Positions 38,300-49,082 of a stretch of 64,000 bases of DNA are shown here, in pieces. This stretch comes from Andrena cerasifolii (Eukaryota; Arthropoda; Insecta; Hymenoptera; Andrenidae): the NCBI RefSeq assembly GCF_050908995.1, contig NC_135132.1, positions 5,203,001 through 5,267,000 of the forward strand, given 5' to 3'. The first letter of the stretch is position 1, and the number at the start of each line of letters is the position of its first letter. Under the pieces are notes generated by a model. It searched no databases. It was given only the letters and a program-made list of their open reading frames with translations, and was not told the DNA's origin. Made by a program: the position numbers and the translations under genes.

Positions 38300-38990
38300 T
38301 ATAATAGCTAGAGTAAGTAGATATATTGAATATAATATCTAAAATAATTAGGTATATTTAATATATCTAAAATAATTAGGTATATTCAATATATCTGAAA
38401 TACTTAGGTATATTTAATATAATATCTAAAATACTTAGGTATATTTAATATAATATCTAAAATAATTAGGTATATTCAATATATCTAAAATACTTAGGTA
38501 TATTTAATATATTATCTAAAATACTTAGGTATATTTAATATATCTTTAATAATTAGATATATTTAATATATCTAAAATAATTAGGTATATTCAATATATC
38601 TAAAATACTTAGGTATATTTAATATAATATCTAAAATAATTAGGTATATTTAATATAATATCTAAAATAATTAGATATATTTAATATATCTAAAATAATT
38701 AGGTATATTCAATATATCTAAAATCCTGAGGTATATTTAATATAATATCTAAAATAATTAGGTATATTTAATATAACATTTAATATAAAATTTGATATTA
38801 ATATAATATTTAATGTAATATTTCATATAATATTTCATATAAAATTTCATATAAATTTTGATATTAATATAATATTTAATGTAATATTTCATATAATATT
38901 TCATATAACATTTTAACATAAATTTTGATATTAATATAATATTTAATGTGATATTTCATATAATATTTAATACAAAATTTAATATCAAAT
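38300..38990. repeat. Two adjoining AT-rich tandem arrays
   Basis: From about 38300 to 38775, units of about 28 and 31 bases alternate irregularly (AGGTATATTCAATATATC and AGGTATATTTAATATAATATC types, each followed by TAAAATAATT or TAAAATACTT). From about 38775 to 38990 a different unit takes over (ATATTTAATGTAATATTTCA with ATATAATATTTCAT). About 700 bp in total. Confidence 0.85.
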
Positions 38991-40672
38991 CATGCAATAG
39001 TTGAACAGAAAACTGAAATTTTAAAATATATTCCTGCGAACCCAGCAGCGTCATCTTCTTCGAGCAAAAATTCCCTATATTCGTGGTTTCACACGCTTCG
39101 CATATGGCCATAACGCCAAAGATCCACGAGGACTATCTTCGATGCAAATTCTAAGAGATTCCGTCACGTATTGCTACGCCCGAGTTCTTAATAAGCTTCA
39201 GAGCAATTACATTTTGCGAAACGCCGCGTACAATGACACCCAGCTACTAAACAATCATTTCTAACGAGCACAGTCCGCCTAATTGGGACAAGTTCATTAC
39301 GGTAGAATAATTTCACGTTGTAATTCGAAGTCTGATCACCGCCCAGACTAGTCAATAAACATATATGGCCATAAAATACGTAGGTTGGATGCGTATGTGC
39401 AACTAGAATTTAATAATATACAATAAGTTCATAGAATGATAATATTATAACTATTTCTGAGTATTTATTTCTTTTGTGGAGCTTTAAATTTTGTTTTAAA
39501 TGCAAACACGAATTCGAGCAAATTTGCTAATTAGGTATTGCGAATTTGTTAAAAATTTATAGAGTTTTTTGTTTAAAAAAAAAATAGAGGGGTGGCCACC
39601 TCCACCTAAAATGTGACATGACATGTGTCATATTGCAATTTTTACTGTTCTTTTAAATATAAGATATTATTGTATTTAAAATTTTGGTTCCAAAATTGCA
39701 ACACTTAATGTAATTTACCTATTTTTGGAAATGCTATCAATAGTAATATTTCGATACTTCTCAGTATTCAAGTTTCGTAAATAATAAATAATAAATAAAT
39801 AATCGTAACGTGTAGTAGTGCTTGACTTTGTAATAAAATAATAAATTTTAAATTTCATCTTAATTAATTTAAATTTAAATTTCATTTTAATTAATTAAAT
39901 AAATTTTAAAACAATAAATGTAATCGTTGCTTAGTGCTTTCATAAAATTGTTGTTTTGCAAGAAAAAAATTGAACCAAACCGAAGGTGATTAACGTGTGA
40001 ATGACAAATACAGGCCATTTAAGCAATTGGGGGGTAGAAAAGTTCAACTGTCGCAAACGGAGGTAATCATTTTTTTTTTCAAATACCTATGTGGAGAAAT
40101 GTTGTTGGGTAATTGAAGTTGGTATTCTATGTAAATCGAACATTTCACGCACGAATGGTTCAAATGCGAAAGAATTCGGGGGACCATGACGATGGAATTT
40201 CTAGCGACACTTCTTGAGTAAGCAGATTGTAAAGATTCAGGCGCAGACCTCGCGAACGAAATGAGATAAATAATGCACGTGATACGATGTTTTCAGATAG
40301 TGAACCAATTTCTTAATATTAAATTGGTGACAGGAATTTTCTGAGATTAGAAAGTAATCTTCTACGTAAGTCTTCCCTTAGGGCTTAGGGGTTAAAATTG
40401 CAAAAAATCTCGAATGTATGGAAAATAATAAAAACATCAATTCAATAGGAATTTAAATAATTGAATGATTTTTCATGCACTAGATTATTTGAGTACCTGC
40501 AAGGTTGTGAAACTCAGACGTAAGTAAAGACATTTTTAAAGAAATCCAAACCGATGATATAATTATGTTGAATAGGTAAGTACCTTTAGTAAATCAAGTT
40601 ACCTTCAAATACATATACTTATGAGTACACTTGGTACTCTTGGTTAATGGCACTTACTATTTATTGTAGCCT

Positions 40673-40757
40673 TTTCGCATAATTAGGGGGTGAAACACCC
40701 CTTAAAGATCATAAGAAGAGATACAAAAGGGGGTCGTTTCACCCCCTAAATATGCAA
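40673..40757. repeat. 85-bp inverted repeat with TTAGGGGGTGAAAC arms
   Basis: TTCGCATAATTAGGGGGTGA at the left pairs with the complement of TCACCCCCTAAATATGCAAA at the right, about 23 bases of arm. It may be the core of a larger decayed element; a similar GGGGGTGAAATTGACCCC phrase occurs inside the foldback at 45002-45431. Confidence 0.65.
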
Positions 40758-41514
40758 ACGGACCAAAAAGAAAGAATATTTGTTTTTTCCAAAAACAAAG
40801 CCAATCGGAAACCAAAACAATCGGAGGTGGACCCCTGAAAACCTCTTCTGGTAAATATAAGCCATACTGTGAATAATTTATTTTAAACTTGAAACAAGTC
40901 TAATAAAAATGAAGTTTTCGAGTTGAAATTTGTTCTGCAATCTGTGCACGTGATAATTAAGGGTGTGGATTAGCAAATATTTTTTCGATTTTTTTTTAAT
41001 TTATGAAACCAAATTTTCTTACTATATTCATTCTGACGTAACTCACTTCGGCATAAAAATAATATTAAAATACATATTTTCAAAATTTGATCTGTAAAAC
41101 GACTATTTAGTGGTTGATTTTCGCCTCATTGTGCTCCCTTAATACCGAAGAAATTAGACAAGTGTCGTGAGCTTTGCAGGATTTCCCGAATCTAATTCTA
41201 ATCACCAAATTTTATCAAAATTAGTGCCATTTCAGTTAATGCTTACTCAAAAATGAAAAAAAAACTGGCAATTCACCATTGAATACTTCCTTTCGAACTA
41301 TCGTCAAGTAAACTCAGAAAATTGCAAGTTTCGATATGCATAAGAATATTTGTTTGCCACTAAAAATGGTTCACCATCGAAAGACAATCAAAGGTGACTT
41401 TTGTCATCCACGTGATTACTGGAGGGTCCATAATATTACATAAAGTGATCTACTGGTTATACGTTAATAATAATAATAATAATTCTTCAGGCATTTAAAA
41501 AAATCGTATTGATC

Positions 41515-41718
41515 CTAGGCCTCGTTCACATCAGTCAAGTTACTTGACTTCAAGTCGCTTGAAACCCAGTAACTCGAAGCTATACAACCAACGTGAACCT
41601 ATTATTTACTTGACTCGAAATATCCTCTCAGGTTTCATTCAAGTTTCAAGCGAAGCAGAGATTCTTCCAACTTTACTTGCCTTTAAGTACAACTTGACCA
41701 GTGTGAACGAGGCTTTAG
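41515..41718. mobile_element. 204-bp TIR element, GGCCTCGTTCACA ends
   Basis: CCTAGGCCTCGTTCACATC at the left is mirrored by GTGTGAACGAGGCTTTAGG at the right, and pairing continues inward (CAGTCAAGTTACTTGA with AAGTACAACTTGACCAG). Superfamily not assigned; no clean target duplication. A 70-residue ORF inside is chance. Confidence 0.75.
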
Positions 41719-42059
41719 GTAAATCCGCTATCACAGAGTTTGCGTTGATTTCTTAGACCAGGTCAATCAAACTATCACCATCCCAGGTGTCCTGCTAATG
41801 TTAATCGAGAGAAGTGTCTCGCCCGTCATTCATGATATCCGCCACTGGTGCACAGCATCGTAAATAATCGTGTAAATGTCGATGGTCGACACGCGTTTCA
41901 ACAGACATTCGCTGTCGATAACCGTCCCTGGCCTCGTCTAAGCCACTGTATACCGGGTTAGTGACACGCGTAATCATCCTGCAACGTTCGAGAAAGATCC
42001 TGAACGAGGAAAAAGGAAGTCGAAGTTGCTTCAGGGACCCCTTTTTTTAAACACCCTGC

Positions 42060-42332
42060 CATGGGCGTCTGGAGGGGGTGCAAAAGGGACAGTTGCCCCC
42101 TCCCCCCGGCTTTTGAAAAAAGACCGCTTATTTTTTAAAACTGATCTTTATTAAGTTTATACTAAAAAAAAAAAGAATATTTCTAAATTTCGGGGTTTAA
42201 TTCTTAATTAAATTGGCACTACGAAATGAGTTCAAAGAAGCAAGCGGGCTACTCGGATTTTCGTTACTATATTTTTCTTCACCGTCACCTCAAAGTTGCC
42301 CCCTCCTGGAAAAAATTCTACGGACGCCCTTG
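42060..42332. mobile_element. hAT-like MITE (273 bp) with 8-bp target duplication
   Basis: The ends are CATGGGCGTCTGGAGGGGG and, reverse complemented, CAAGGGCGTCCGTAGAA. The flanks CACCCTGC (42052-42059) and CACCCTGT (42333-42340) match in 7 of 8 bases. An 8-bp duplication with CA-GGGCGTC-type ends is typical of hAT elements. Confidence 0.75.
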
Positions 42333-42460
42333 CACCCTGTGTAATACCATCCTGCAGTTTCATCTTCATTTTGTGTCCTCCCACCGCGTGTAGTATTATG
42401 AACCAATTTTTATCAACGAAAGTGTAATCATAGGAGATGGAGAGGTAGATATATCTAGTA

Positions 42461-42578
42461 CAGTGGTTCCCAACCTGGGTGTCGCGAAGTGTTTTTTGGG
42501 AGGTCGCCGCGGTTATTCTTGGTTGATGACTCTTTTGTTATGAAAGGAGATCGCGACTCAAAAGCTTGGGGAACACTG
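42461..42578. mobile_element. hAT-like MITE (118 bp) with perfect 8-bp target duplication
   Basis: It starts CAGTGGTTCCCAACCTGGG and ends AAGCTTGGGGAACACTG. The 8 bases ATCTAGTA occur directly on both sides (42453-42460 and 42579-42586). Ends of the CAGTGGTTCCCAA type and 8-bp duplications are established marks of hAT transposons. Confidence 0.85.
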
Positions 42579-42690
42579 ATCTAGTAGATGTGAGCGAAAA
42601 AATATTTCTCACCCATGGTTGGAATCTCGCGCGGGCACTAAATACTTTACTATATTTAACAACAAAGATAGTGTAACAAAGGTAGACCGA

Positions 42691-42901
42691 GGGATATATC
42701 GCATATTCTCCGTGTCATTTAAGAAGGAACCCGTTTCGCGCATGTAGAATGAGCTCATTGGCTCCGAACAAGCGTTGGTGGGGATACAGCCAATAGCGGC
42801 TTCTCCCGGCACCAATGAGCGTCAACCTGCGCAGAACCGGTCTAAACTCGTCGGTCGGCAGGTTCCTTCTTAAATGACAGGGGGAGTATGTATATAAATC
42901 C
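42691..42901. mobile_element. 211-bp inverted-repeat element
   Basis: TGTCATTTAAGAAGGAACC (42713-42731 region) and GGTTCCTTCTTAAATGACA (ending 42879) are perfect reverse complements of 19 bases. Outward extensions (ATTCTCC and GGGGAGTAT, GGATATAT and ATATAAATCC) also pair approximately, giving the boundaries. The interior is GC-richer than its flanks. Confidence 0.7.
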
Positions 42902-43021
42902 TTTATTATCCTTCCAAATGAAGTAAAACGAAAAAGTAACGTGCTAAAACTAACCTCAAACTGGGGATTTTTACATCACAAAATGCAACGAATCCAACCA
43001 ATGTACTATACCTATAATAAT

Positions 43022-43194
43022 ATTAAGGTGCTTTTAGACCAACCGAACGAGTGCTCGTTCGCCCTCCACTTCGACGAAATCCAAGTGATGAAGAGTTGCA
43101 AGTGAAGATTGCCGTTTACACTAAATGAGCACGAATTTTGTCGAAGTGGGGAGCGAACGAGCATTCGTTCGTTTGGTCTAAACGCACCTTTAGG
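43022..43194. mobile_element. 173-bp element, arms of about 55 bp
   Basis: TTAAGGTGCTTTTAGACCAA at the left pairs with TTGGTCTAAACGCACCTTTA at the right. Pairing continues through CGAACGAGTGCTCGTTCG and CGAAGTGG blocks, so most of the element folds into one hairpin. Left TTAA is present; the right end reads TTTA. Confidence 0.75.
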
Positions 43195-43455
43195 AATGAA
43201 ATTAATCTTTTTCTGTATAATAAAACAATTTCTTCGATAAACATAATTGCAAATCAATTTAATGAAGGAATATAAATTTTACTGAAGCGGTCCAACTCAC
43301 CCGTGACAGTAAGGGAGGGATGGACCACACCCCAAAAATGTACTTACTTATTTCATAGCAGGGCAATGCATGTCCTAGAAAAGATAGTTCACTACACGAA
43401 CTGCTAATCTAATATTCAGTACCTATTTTCAAAATATTTAAGTTTGTGACGTTTT

Positions 43456-43718
43456 TAACACTAGAACTGCCAAACCAGTCAAAACGACTAGTTTTAAATT
43501 TGGTAATAAATTTACCATTTTTAAGTATGAGAAAGGTGTATTTGTAAATAGTATAAATATGTATAATTTTATGTATATATTTTTTAACAACATACAAATT
43601 TAAAAAATATTAATAAAGATTTATTTTCCTTGCATAACTTATTTTATAAACAACCAGTCATCTTGACTGGTCTGGTAGAAATAGGTATACATTAATTTGC
43701 CTGTAGTTCTAGTATTAA
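43456..43718. mobile_element. 263-bp TTAA-bounded MITE
   Basis: TTAACACTAGAACTGCC at the left; the right end, reverse complemented, reads TTAATACTAGAACTACAGGC. TTAA lies at 43456-43459 and 43715-43718. Inner ACCAGTCAAAACGACTAG and CCAGTCATCTTGACTGG blocks are inverted too. Confidence 0.8.
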
Positions 43719-45001
43719 AAACGTGGTCCATCTCTACCGGAATTGCCCTATCTATCATCGTGGTTTAGAGAAGTTTGAAATAGCAGGTACAAGGGTGAGT
43801 CAAGCTTCACCTTTATTGTTACATATCTCGTAAACTATTAATTGTCTAGGTAAAAGACAAAGCGTGGTGATATATTTTATACTTCCCTTCGTATCTGCAA
43901 AGTTACATTGAAATCGGTGCGCGACATTTCGTCCACCCCCGCCTCCTCCCACCCCGTCAGGATTTACCAAAAGTCTTATTTACTCTGCAAGGATTCCTTC
44001 TTGTCGATCGACAAGTATTCGCCCACTTTCACCCACAGTGGAGTCATTAAAAACGACTTAATGACCACTTTGATAATTTTTAACGATTCCTTTCTGGTGC
44101 CGGATGCCTGCGACGATGGCGCCATCGCCCACGCAGCGGAGGATGGCGGTGCCAATTAATAGCGAGGCTCGATGATCGTTTGACATGGTGCTCGACTGTC
44201 CGTGGACACAGATAACCAGCGCAAAGACAATGCCGTGTCGGGCGTGTCGAGATTAGATGGAATCCCGCGGAATGAGCTTTCGTTAGCGGCCTATCGCGTG
44301 ATCTGGGCATTATTAAAATGCCCACGCGATTCACGACACGCGACACAATTTTCTGGTCATTCCTGGGACGCTTCGAATGCTTCGTGATTCGTGGGAAGAT
44401 CATTGCGAGGTGCTCTTGATGACTTTGGGAAAATATCGGGGCGTTTTGTTTTTAGAAATCTCAGTCTGGTCGAAATGTGAACGCGGAGTCTACAGGGTGA
44501 TTCAAAAATCTTGCTCTCGAATTTTTGTGCCCCGGATTGGGTAAGAATATCCCTTTTTTTTAGGTTTTTATAAGAAAAATTAAATACAGTATAAATTACA
44601 TAGCTACCAAGGTGATTTAAAAAATTAAGCCGGAATATTATATGAAATTGTAATTGCAACATTTTAGTTCATACGATAAACAAACTCGTATAGATTAAAT
44701 AAACAATTGCGTTTTTTAGTTTGGATAACTACGACAGCCAGAATCATGTTCGCCAGCAACAAACTTTTTTTCAAAATCCCTGTTACTACTACCATTGTAA
44801 CTTTCACCAAAATTATTATTATTATTCCATACAAAAATTTGAGCACTTTCTTCGAATGTCAATTAGTAAACGCACGGTGTTTGGAATTATTATACTCAAT
44901 ACTATTCTTTTAAAAAAATCCCCCAAAGCCTTATTATCAGAGCGTGAAAGTAGTGAGCCCTTAAAGTGGTGTAGACACTGTTTCAATAATCGTCTTCTCC
45001 A

Positions 45002-45431
45002 CCTAACAAGGAAAGGTCCCGGAAATTCAAAAAAATCTGAAACTTTGTGAACATGTAGGGGATTTCCTCCTGATTACAACGCAATTTTTGTTTGCTGTCC
45101 AAATTCACTTTACGGGGGTGAAATTGACCCCTTAAATTCCGGCTACTTTCCGATTTTGGGTTATAACTCTCGAATTGTAAGAACTGTAAGTTACCAAATG
45201 ATGAGTCCTAATTAAAAGAAGTAACTTTTGTCTTGAAACCTTTTTTCTATCTCTTACAGATTGTGAGTTACAAAATAAAATCGGAAAATAGCCGAATTTT
45301 CAAGGGTTAATTTCACCCCCTCAGTGTGAATTTGGGCAGCAAAAAAAATTGTAATCAGCAGGAAATCTCCTACATATTCACAAAGTTTCAAATTTTTATT
45401 AATATCCGGGTTCGGAATCTTCCCTTGTAAG
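45002..45431. mobile_element. 430-bp foldback element
   Basis: CCTAACAAGGAAAGGTCCC at the left corresponds to CCTTACAAGGGAAGATTCC on the reverse complement of the right end. Arms of about 190 bases match imperfectly, with strong blocks GAAACTTTGTGAACATGTAG versus GAAACTTTGTGAATATGTAG and the GGGGGTGAAATT/AATTTCACCCCC pair. No transposase ORF. Confidence 0.8.
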
Positions 45432-48160
45432 GGAAATAAAATTTTAGAATATGAAACAACTCCCAATCGCGTAGCAGTATTAACAGATTGCGATTTGGGT
45501 AAAAGAGATAGCTACACACGTCTTTCTTCTTCTATTTGAACTAATATTTTCTTAATTGAGTGATTAATACTACATCTTGTAAGAAGTAATTTTGACCAAG
45601 TGTGTGACCAAAAGTATAATTTTTTTTTTAAATCAATTCTTCCAGAAACGAAAGCCCTATTTAAGGACACTTATGTATACCACATTTTTATTTCATTTCT
45701 TGGAAAAAAGTGTTTTTTTTTTATGTGGTCCCAAATACGTTGGGACATCTTCGGACCTCTTGGGACCTTCAGCCCCCAAAATACTGTTAATTGAAACGAT
45801 ATTAAATCTTACCTGGTTTACTTGCGCAATTTAACGTGAACCGATGTGACATAATAAAGTCGTCGAGATTCTGTCGCTGGAAATATCGAGAAAGAAGTTA
45901 CATGCATGATCGGAAGCGCCCATGCGTAACCACCACCCTTCTTCATTGTGCAAAATGGGAATTGTTTGTCGTCGAATTTCACGCGAACCCCGCAAGTCAG
46001 CTGGCTTCTTTCGATCGAGAGGTTTGCCCAGTCGAACCATCTGTCATTTTGGTTGTCACGTTGTCTATGCGACTTTTTCCACGCTTGCGGTCTCACCGAG
46101 AAAAACCGAGTAGGTATCCCAAAGACAGCGTCCAGTACAACGGTGTGATTAAGTAATTCCACGTAACCATGGGGAATTTCGTGCAAATAATTTCATATCC
46201 CAAACCTTTGCAGAAAAGTAGGCATAGTTACGGATACCTGTGTTTTGTAAAATTTTTGAAAAAAATCAGTGTCTTGATAGGCCCAGAATAGAGTACCTTC
46301 TAATAAGAAGATTTATTTAGAATTATAAATAATCTAAAACTGTCATATGTATATTTCACGTATATTTATTATTTATTTATTTATTTATCATATGTATATT
46401 TCGAGTATTTTTATAAAATAAATTATTACTTATATACATATATTTCGCAGACAATTATTATTTAATACTGGGAGTAATCTGAAGATATTATTATCTTAGG
46501 GTATCGATTTTGGGTAGGTAAACAAATTAAAAAAAATATATATATAAAATTAAATTAAATTAAAAAAATATCGAACTCTATGAAACTACTTTGGAAAAAA
46601 GTTAAGATAAATTTTTATTCTTTATTCTTCCATCACATTTGTCCCCTTGAAACGTGCAATTTTCTCCTTGAACGTTAATCTTAATCGTAATCCCTTTCAG
46701 AAGCAAATATATTGAGGGCTGATTTCAATAATAATAATAATATTCAAAGCATGAGTAATAAAAAGGAAATTTCATGTATTAACATAGGTATTATTATATT
46801 GTTATATTTGTGTCTCTTGCAGAAGAATAAAATACAAATTTAGACGCGTCATGGGAAAATAAAAGGAGTAAATATCGCCAGTTTCGCTTCGCTACAGTTT
46901 TTCTTTTCGCTGCGATCGGGGGTAGCCTAAACGATTCGTTTCAGTCATCAATCAGAGGCGATTTTAATTATTCCAAGGGCACTGGACGACCTTCTTTCGG
47001 GCGGTAGTGCCAACATTCTTCTCTTTTTACGGTGGTTCATTCACTTTAATCGCGTCCCGTCCCCGCTTTTTTCCTTGGGCCCTCAGCTTCACTCAGAATA
47101 CACCGAGGTCGCTTTCTCGGAACAATTGAAAAATTGCCTTGCAGTATCAGTGTAATTTCGTGCAATTTGCGTGCCATTAATAATGAATTTTTTACTCTTC
47201 CAGCAGCACGTTCGTATCATTGTAATAAATAATGCATAATTGCGTAGATAAATATGCCATTATCGATGTCAAGAGAATAATTCGCCACATTAAAGGTGTT
47301 TGTTTGATAAAGAACATATTAAACGCAGAAGGTAAATTACTATCTACTTAATTATTCAGTTTCGCAGGGAAAGCGTTGCATTTCAAGATGCAGATTTCTT
47401 TACAAAATTCTTTCCCCAGTAAAATAAGGATATTGCAATAGTAAAAAAAAACATTTTCTGGTTTTCTATTTACTGCATAATTTTTGTTTAATCTAGTTAT
47501 TTATTAAAGAATTAAATTATTCATTATTCTGTAGCCTCCAGCGAGACTCATGAAAGTTAATCATTTTTTCTTGTTAACTATTAGTAACAAAAATGTATTA
47601 TTCGCGAATAACAAAGGATAAATGATTTACTTCGACGAAACAGGTGCATTAGTATTTATTACAGATGAACTTTACAATGGAATAACTGTACATCAGTGTA
47701 TTCAAAACATGTTACAAATAATAAAAAAAAGTGTTGTCCGCTGAAACAAATTTGAACAAATTTACTATATATTATTAATGCAACAAACCAAAATAAAACT
47801 CTAAGTTAAAACCTCGTTTATCCAAAGTCCCAATAACGAGAATAAACTGAAGCCGATCAATGGGGGAAATGTAGAAACGTGTATCGATTGCAAAAAAAAG
47901 CAGTGTTGCTTTACCTTTTTCTTAACAATTCCTGTCGCTTCTACCTTACATTATAAAATCCCCTTAAAACCTGTTCCCTCTCGCGTTCAAGTCACCGCGC
48001 CACAGCAAAGAAACAACTGACACGAGGATTCACCGACAAAACGCAACTATTTGCCTGTACAGGGTGCCTCATTATTAGTGAGCACAAACTCAAAGACGAA
48101 TTCAGCCCATCAAAACAAGCAACAAATTCGTACAATCACGACTCCAATTCAATCAAATTA

Positions 48161-48444
48161 TTAACCCTTAACAACTGGTATCCTGGGTCGCACATGACCC
48201 CAAGCACGCAAAGTTCGCTGCAAAATTTTTGGTTGTCTAAGTTTGTCAACTGAGTTTCTAATTAATTTTATAGTTTAACTTTCTACGTTCCTATTATTTT
48301 ATACATTACCTAAGAACAAAATATTCATAGAGGATGATCTAGTGTCGACTTTACAAATTTCTGTGTCCTTTTTTATTTGGGGCCTGCCACGACCCCAGTA
48401 TACCAGTCATGTTTGCCAAAAACAGTATACCAGTTAAGGGTTAA
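48161..48444. mobile_element. 284-bp TTAA-bounded MITE
   Basis: TTAACCCTTAACAACTGGTA at the left; the right end, reverse complemented, is TTAACCCTTAACTGGTATAC. TTAA lies at both boundaries. CTGGGTCGCACATGACCCC inside the left and GGGGCCTGCCACGACCCC inside the right are further inverted blocks. Confidence 0.8.
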
Positions 48445-48977
48445 CCTACAATTCTTACTAACAAAAGACTTGTTATTCCAAATTTCCTAACAGTACATTT
48501 CGGCCATTTTCAAACAAGCTATCCAATCATAAATACACAGGCACACATGATAGCAGAGAAATTAAATCAAATAAGGCCCAGATTTACCCGAGCGATTTCC
48601 CCATTTCGGTGTGCAGGAGTAGGAATAATGAAACGACCTGTATAACGCACCTAAATATGCGTGTAAAATCGCTCGGGAGCCCCCGACCTTCCGCAACCAA
48701 AGGCCCATCGATCAGTGAAACCTGGGCGGTGGTTTTTGCCCGTCTGGGACCGTTCCCGGGTCAATGGGGATTTTCCGCCGTTCGACAGTGAAAGAGGATC
48801 GACTAGGAAGCCGGCGACGCGCACCTGACCTCGGCCAAGCGGAGTCCCTTTGGGGAGGCGAGTGACGCGCGGCAGGGCCCCGAGTAGCGTAATGTCAATG
48901 TCAACGCTTCAGGTGTAGCGGTTGCTTCAGGGTGTGGTCCCCTCCTACGGGTCGACGATCTCCCTACCAGATTCACG

Positions 48978-48987
48978 TATATAAAAG
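48978..48987 (+). promoter_or_regulatory. TATA box of cuticle gene F
   Basis: TATATAAAAG lies 105 bases before the ATG at 49083, in a GC-rich promoter region (about 48700-49080). Transcription would start near 49010-49020, where GCAGTCC resembles an insect initiator. Confidence 0.75.
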
Positions 48988-49082
48988 GAGAAGCGTGGCT
49001 GTACGGGGTACGACACAGCAGTCCATACCTTAGGGCGAGTACTGGTTAATCAGCCAGCAGCGCTCCCTGGGCATCATTAAGC

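Larger units (their letters stand above)
39000..48977. other. 10-kb intergenic region before gene F, elements but no recognised gene
   Basis: This stretch contains at least nine inverted-repeat elements, listed separately, and no ORF with a recognisable domain or splice support. ORFs such as 41544-41756, 42609-42815, 43012-43257 and 44357-44662 lie within or across these elements. A pogo-like fragment (CTCGTTTATCCAAAGTCCC) is near 47813. CG-richer blocks at 43900-44400 and 46870-47110 have no identifiable coding content. A (TTTA)n run is near 46370-46390. Confidence 0.5.
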
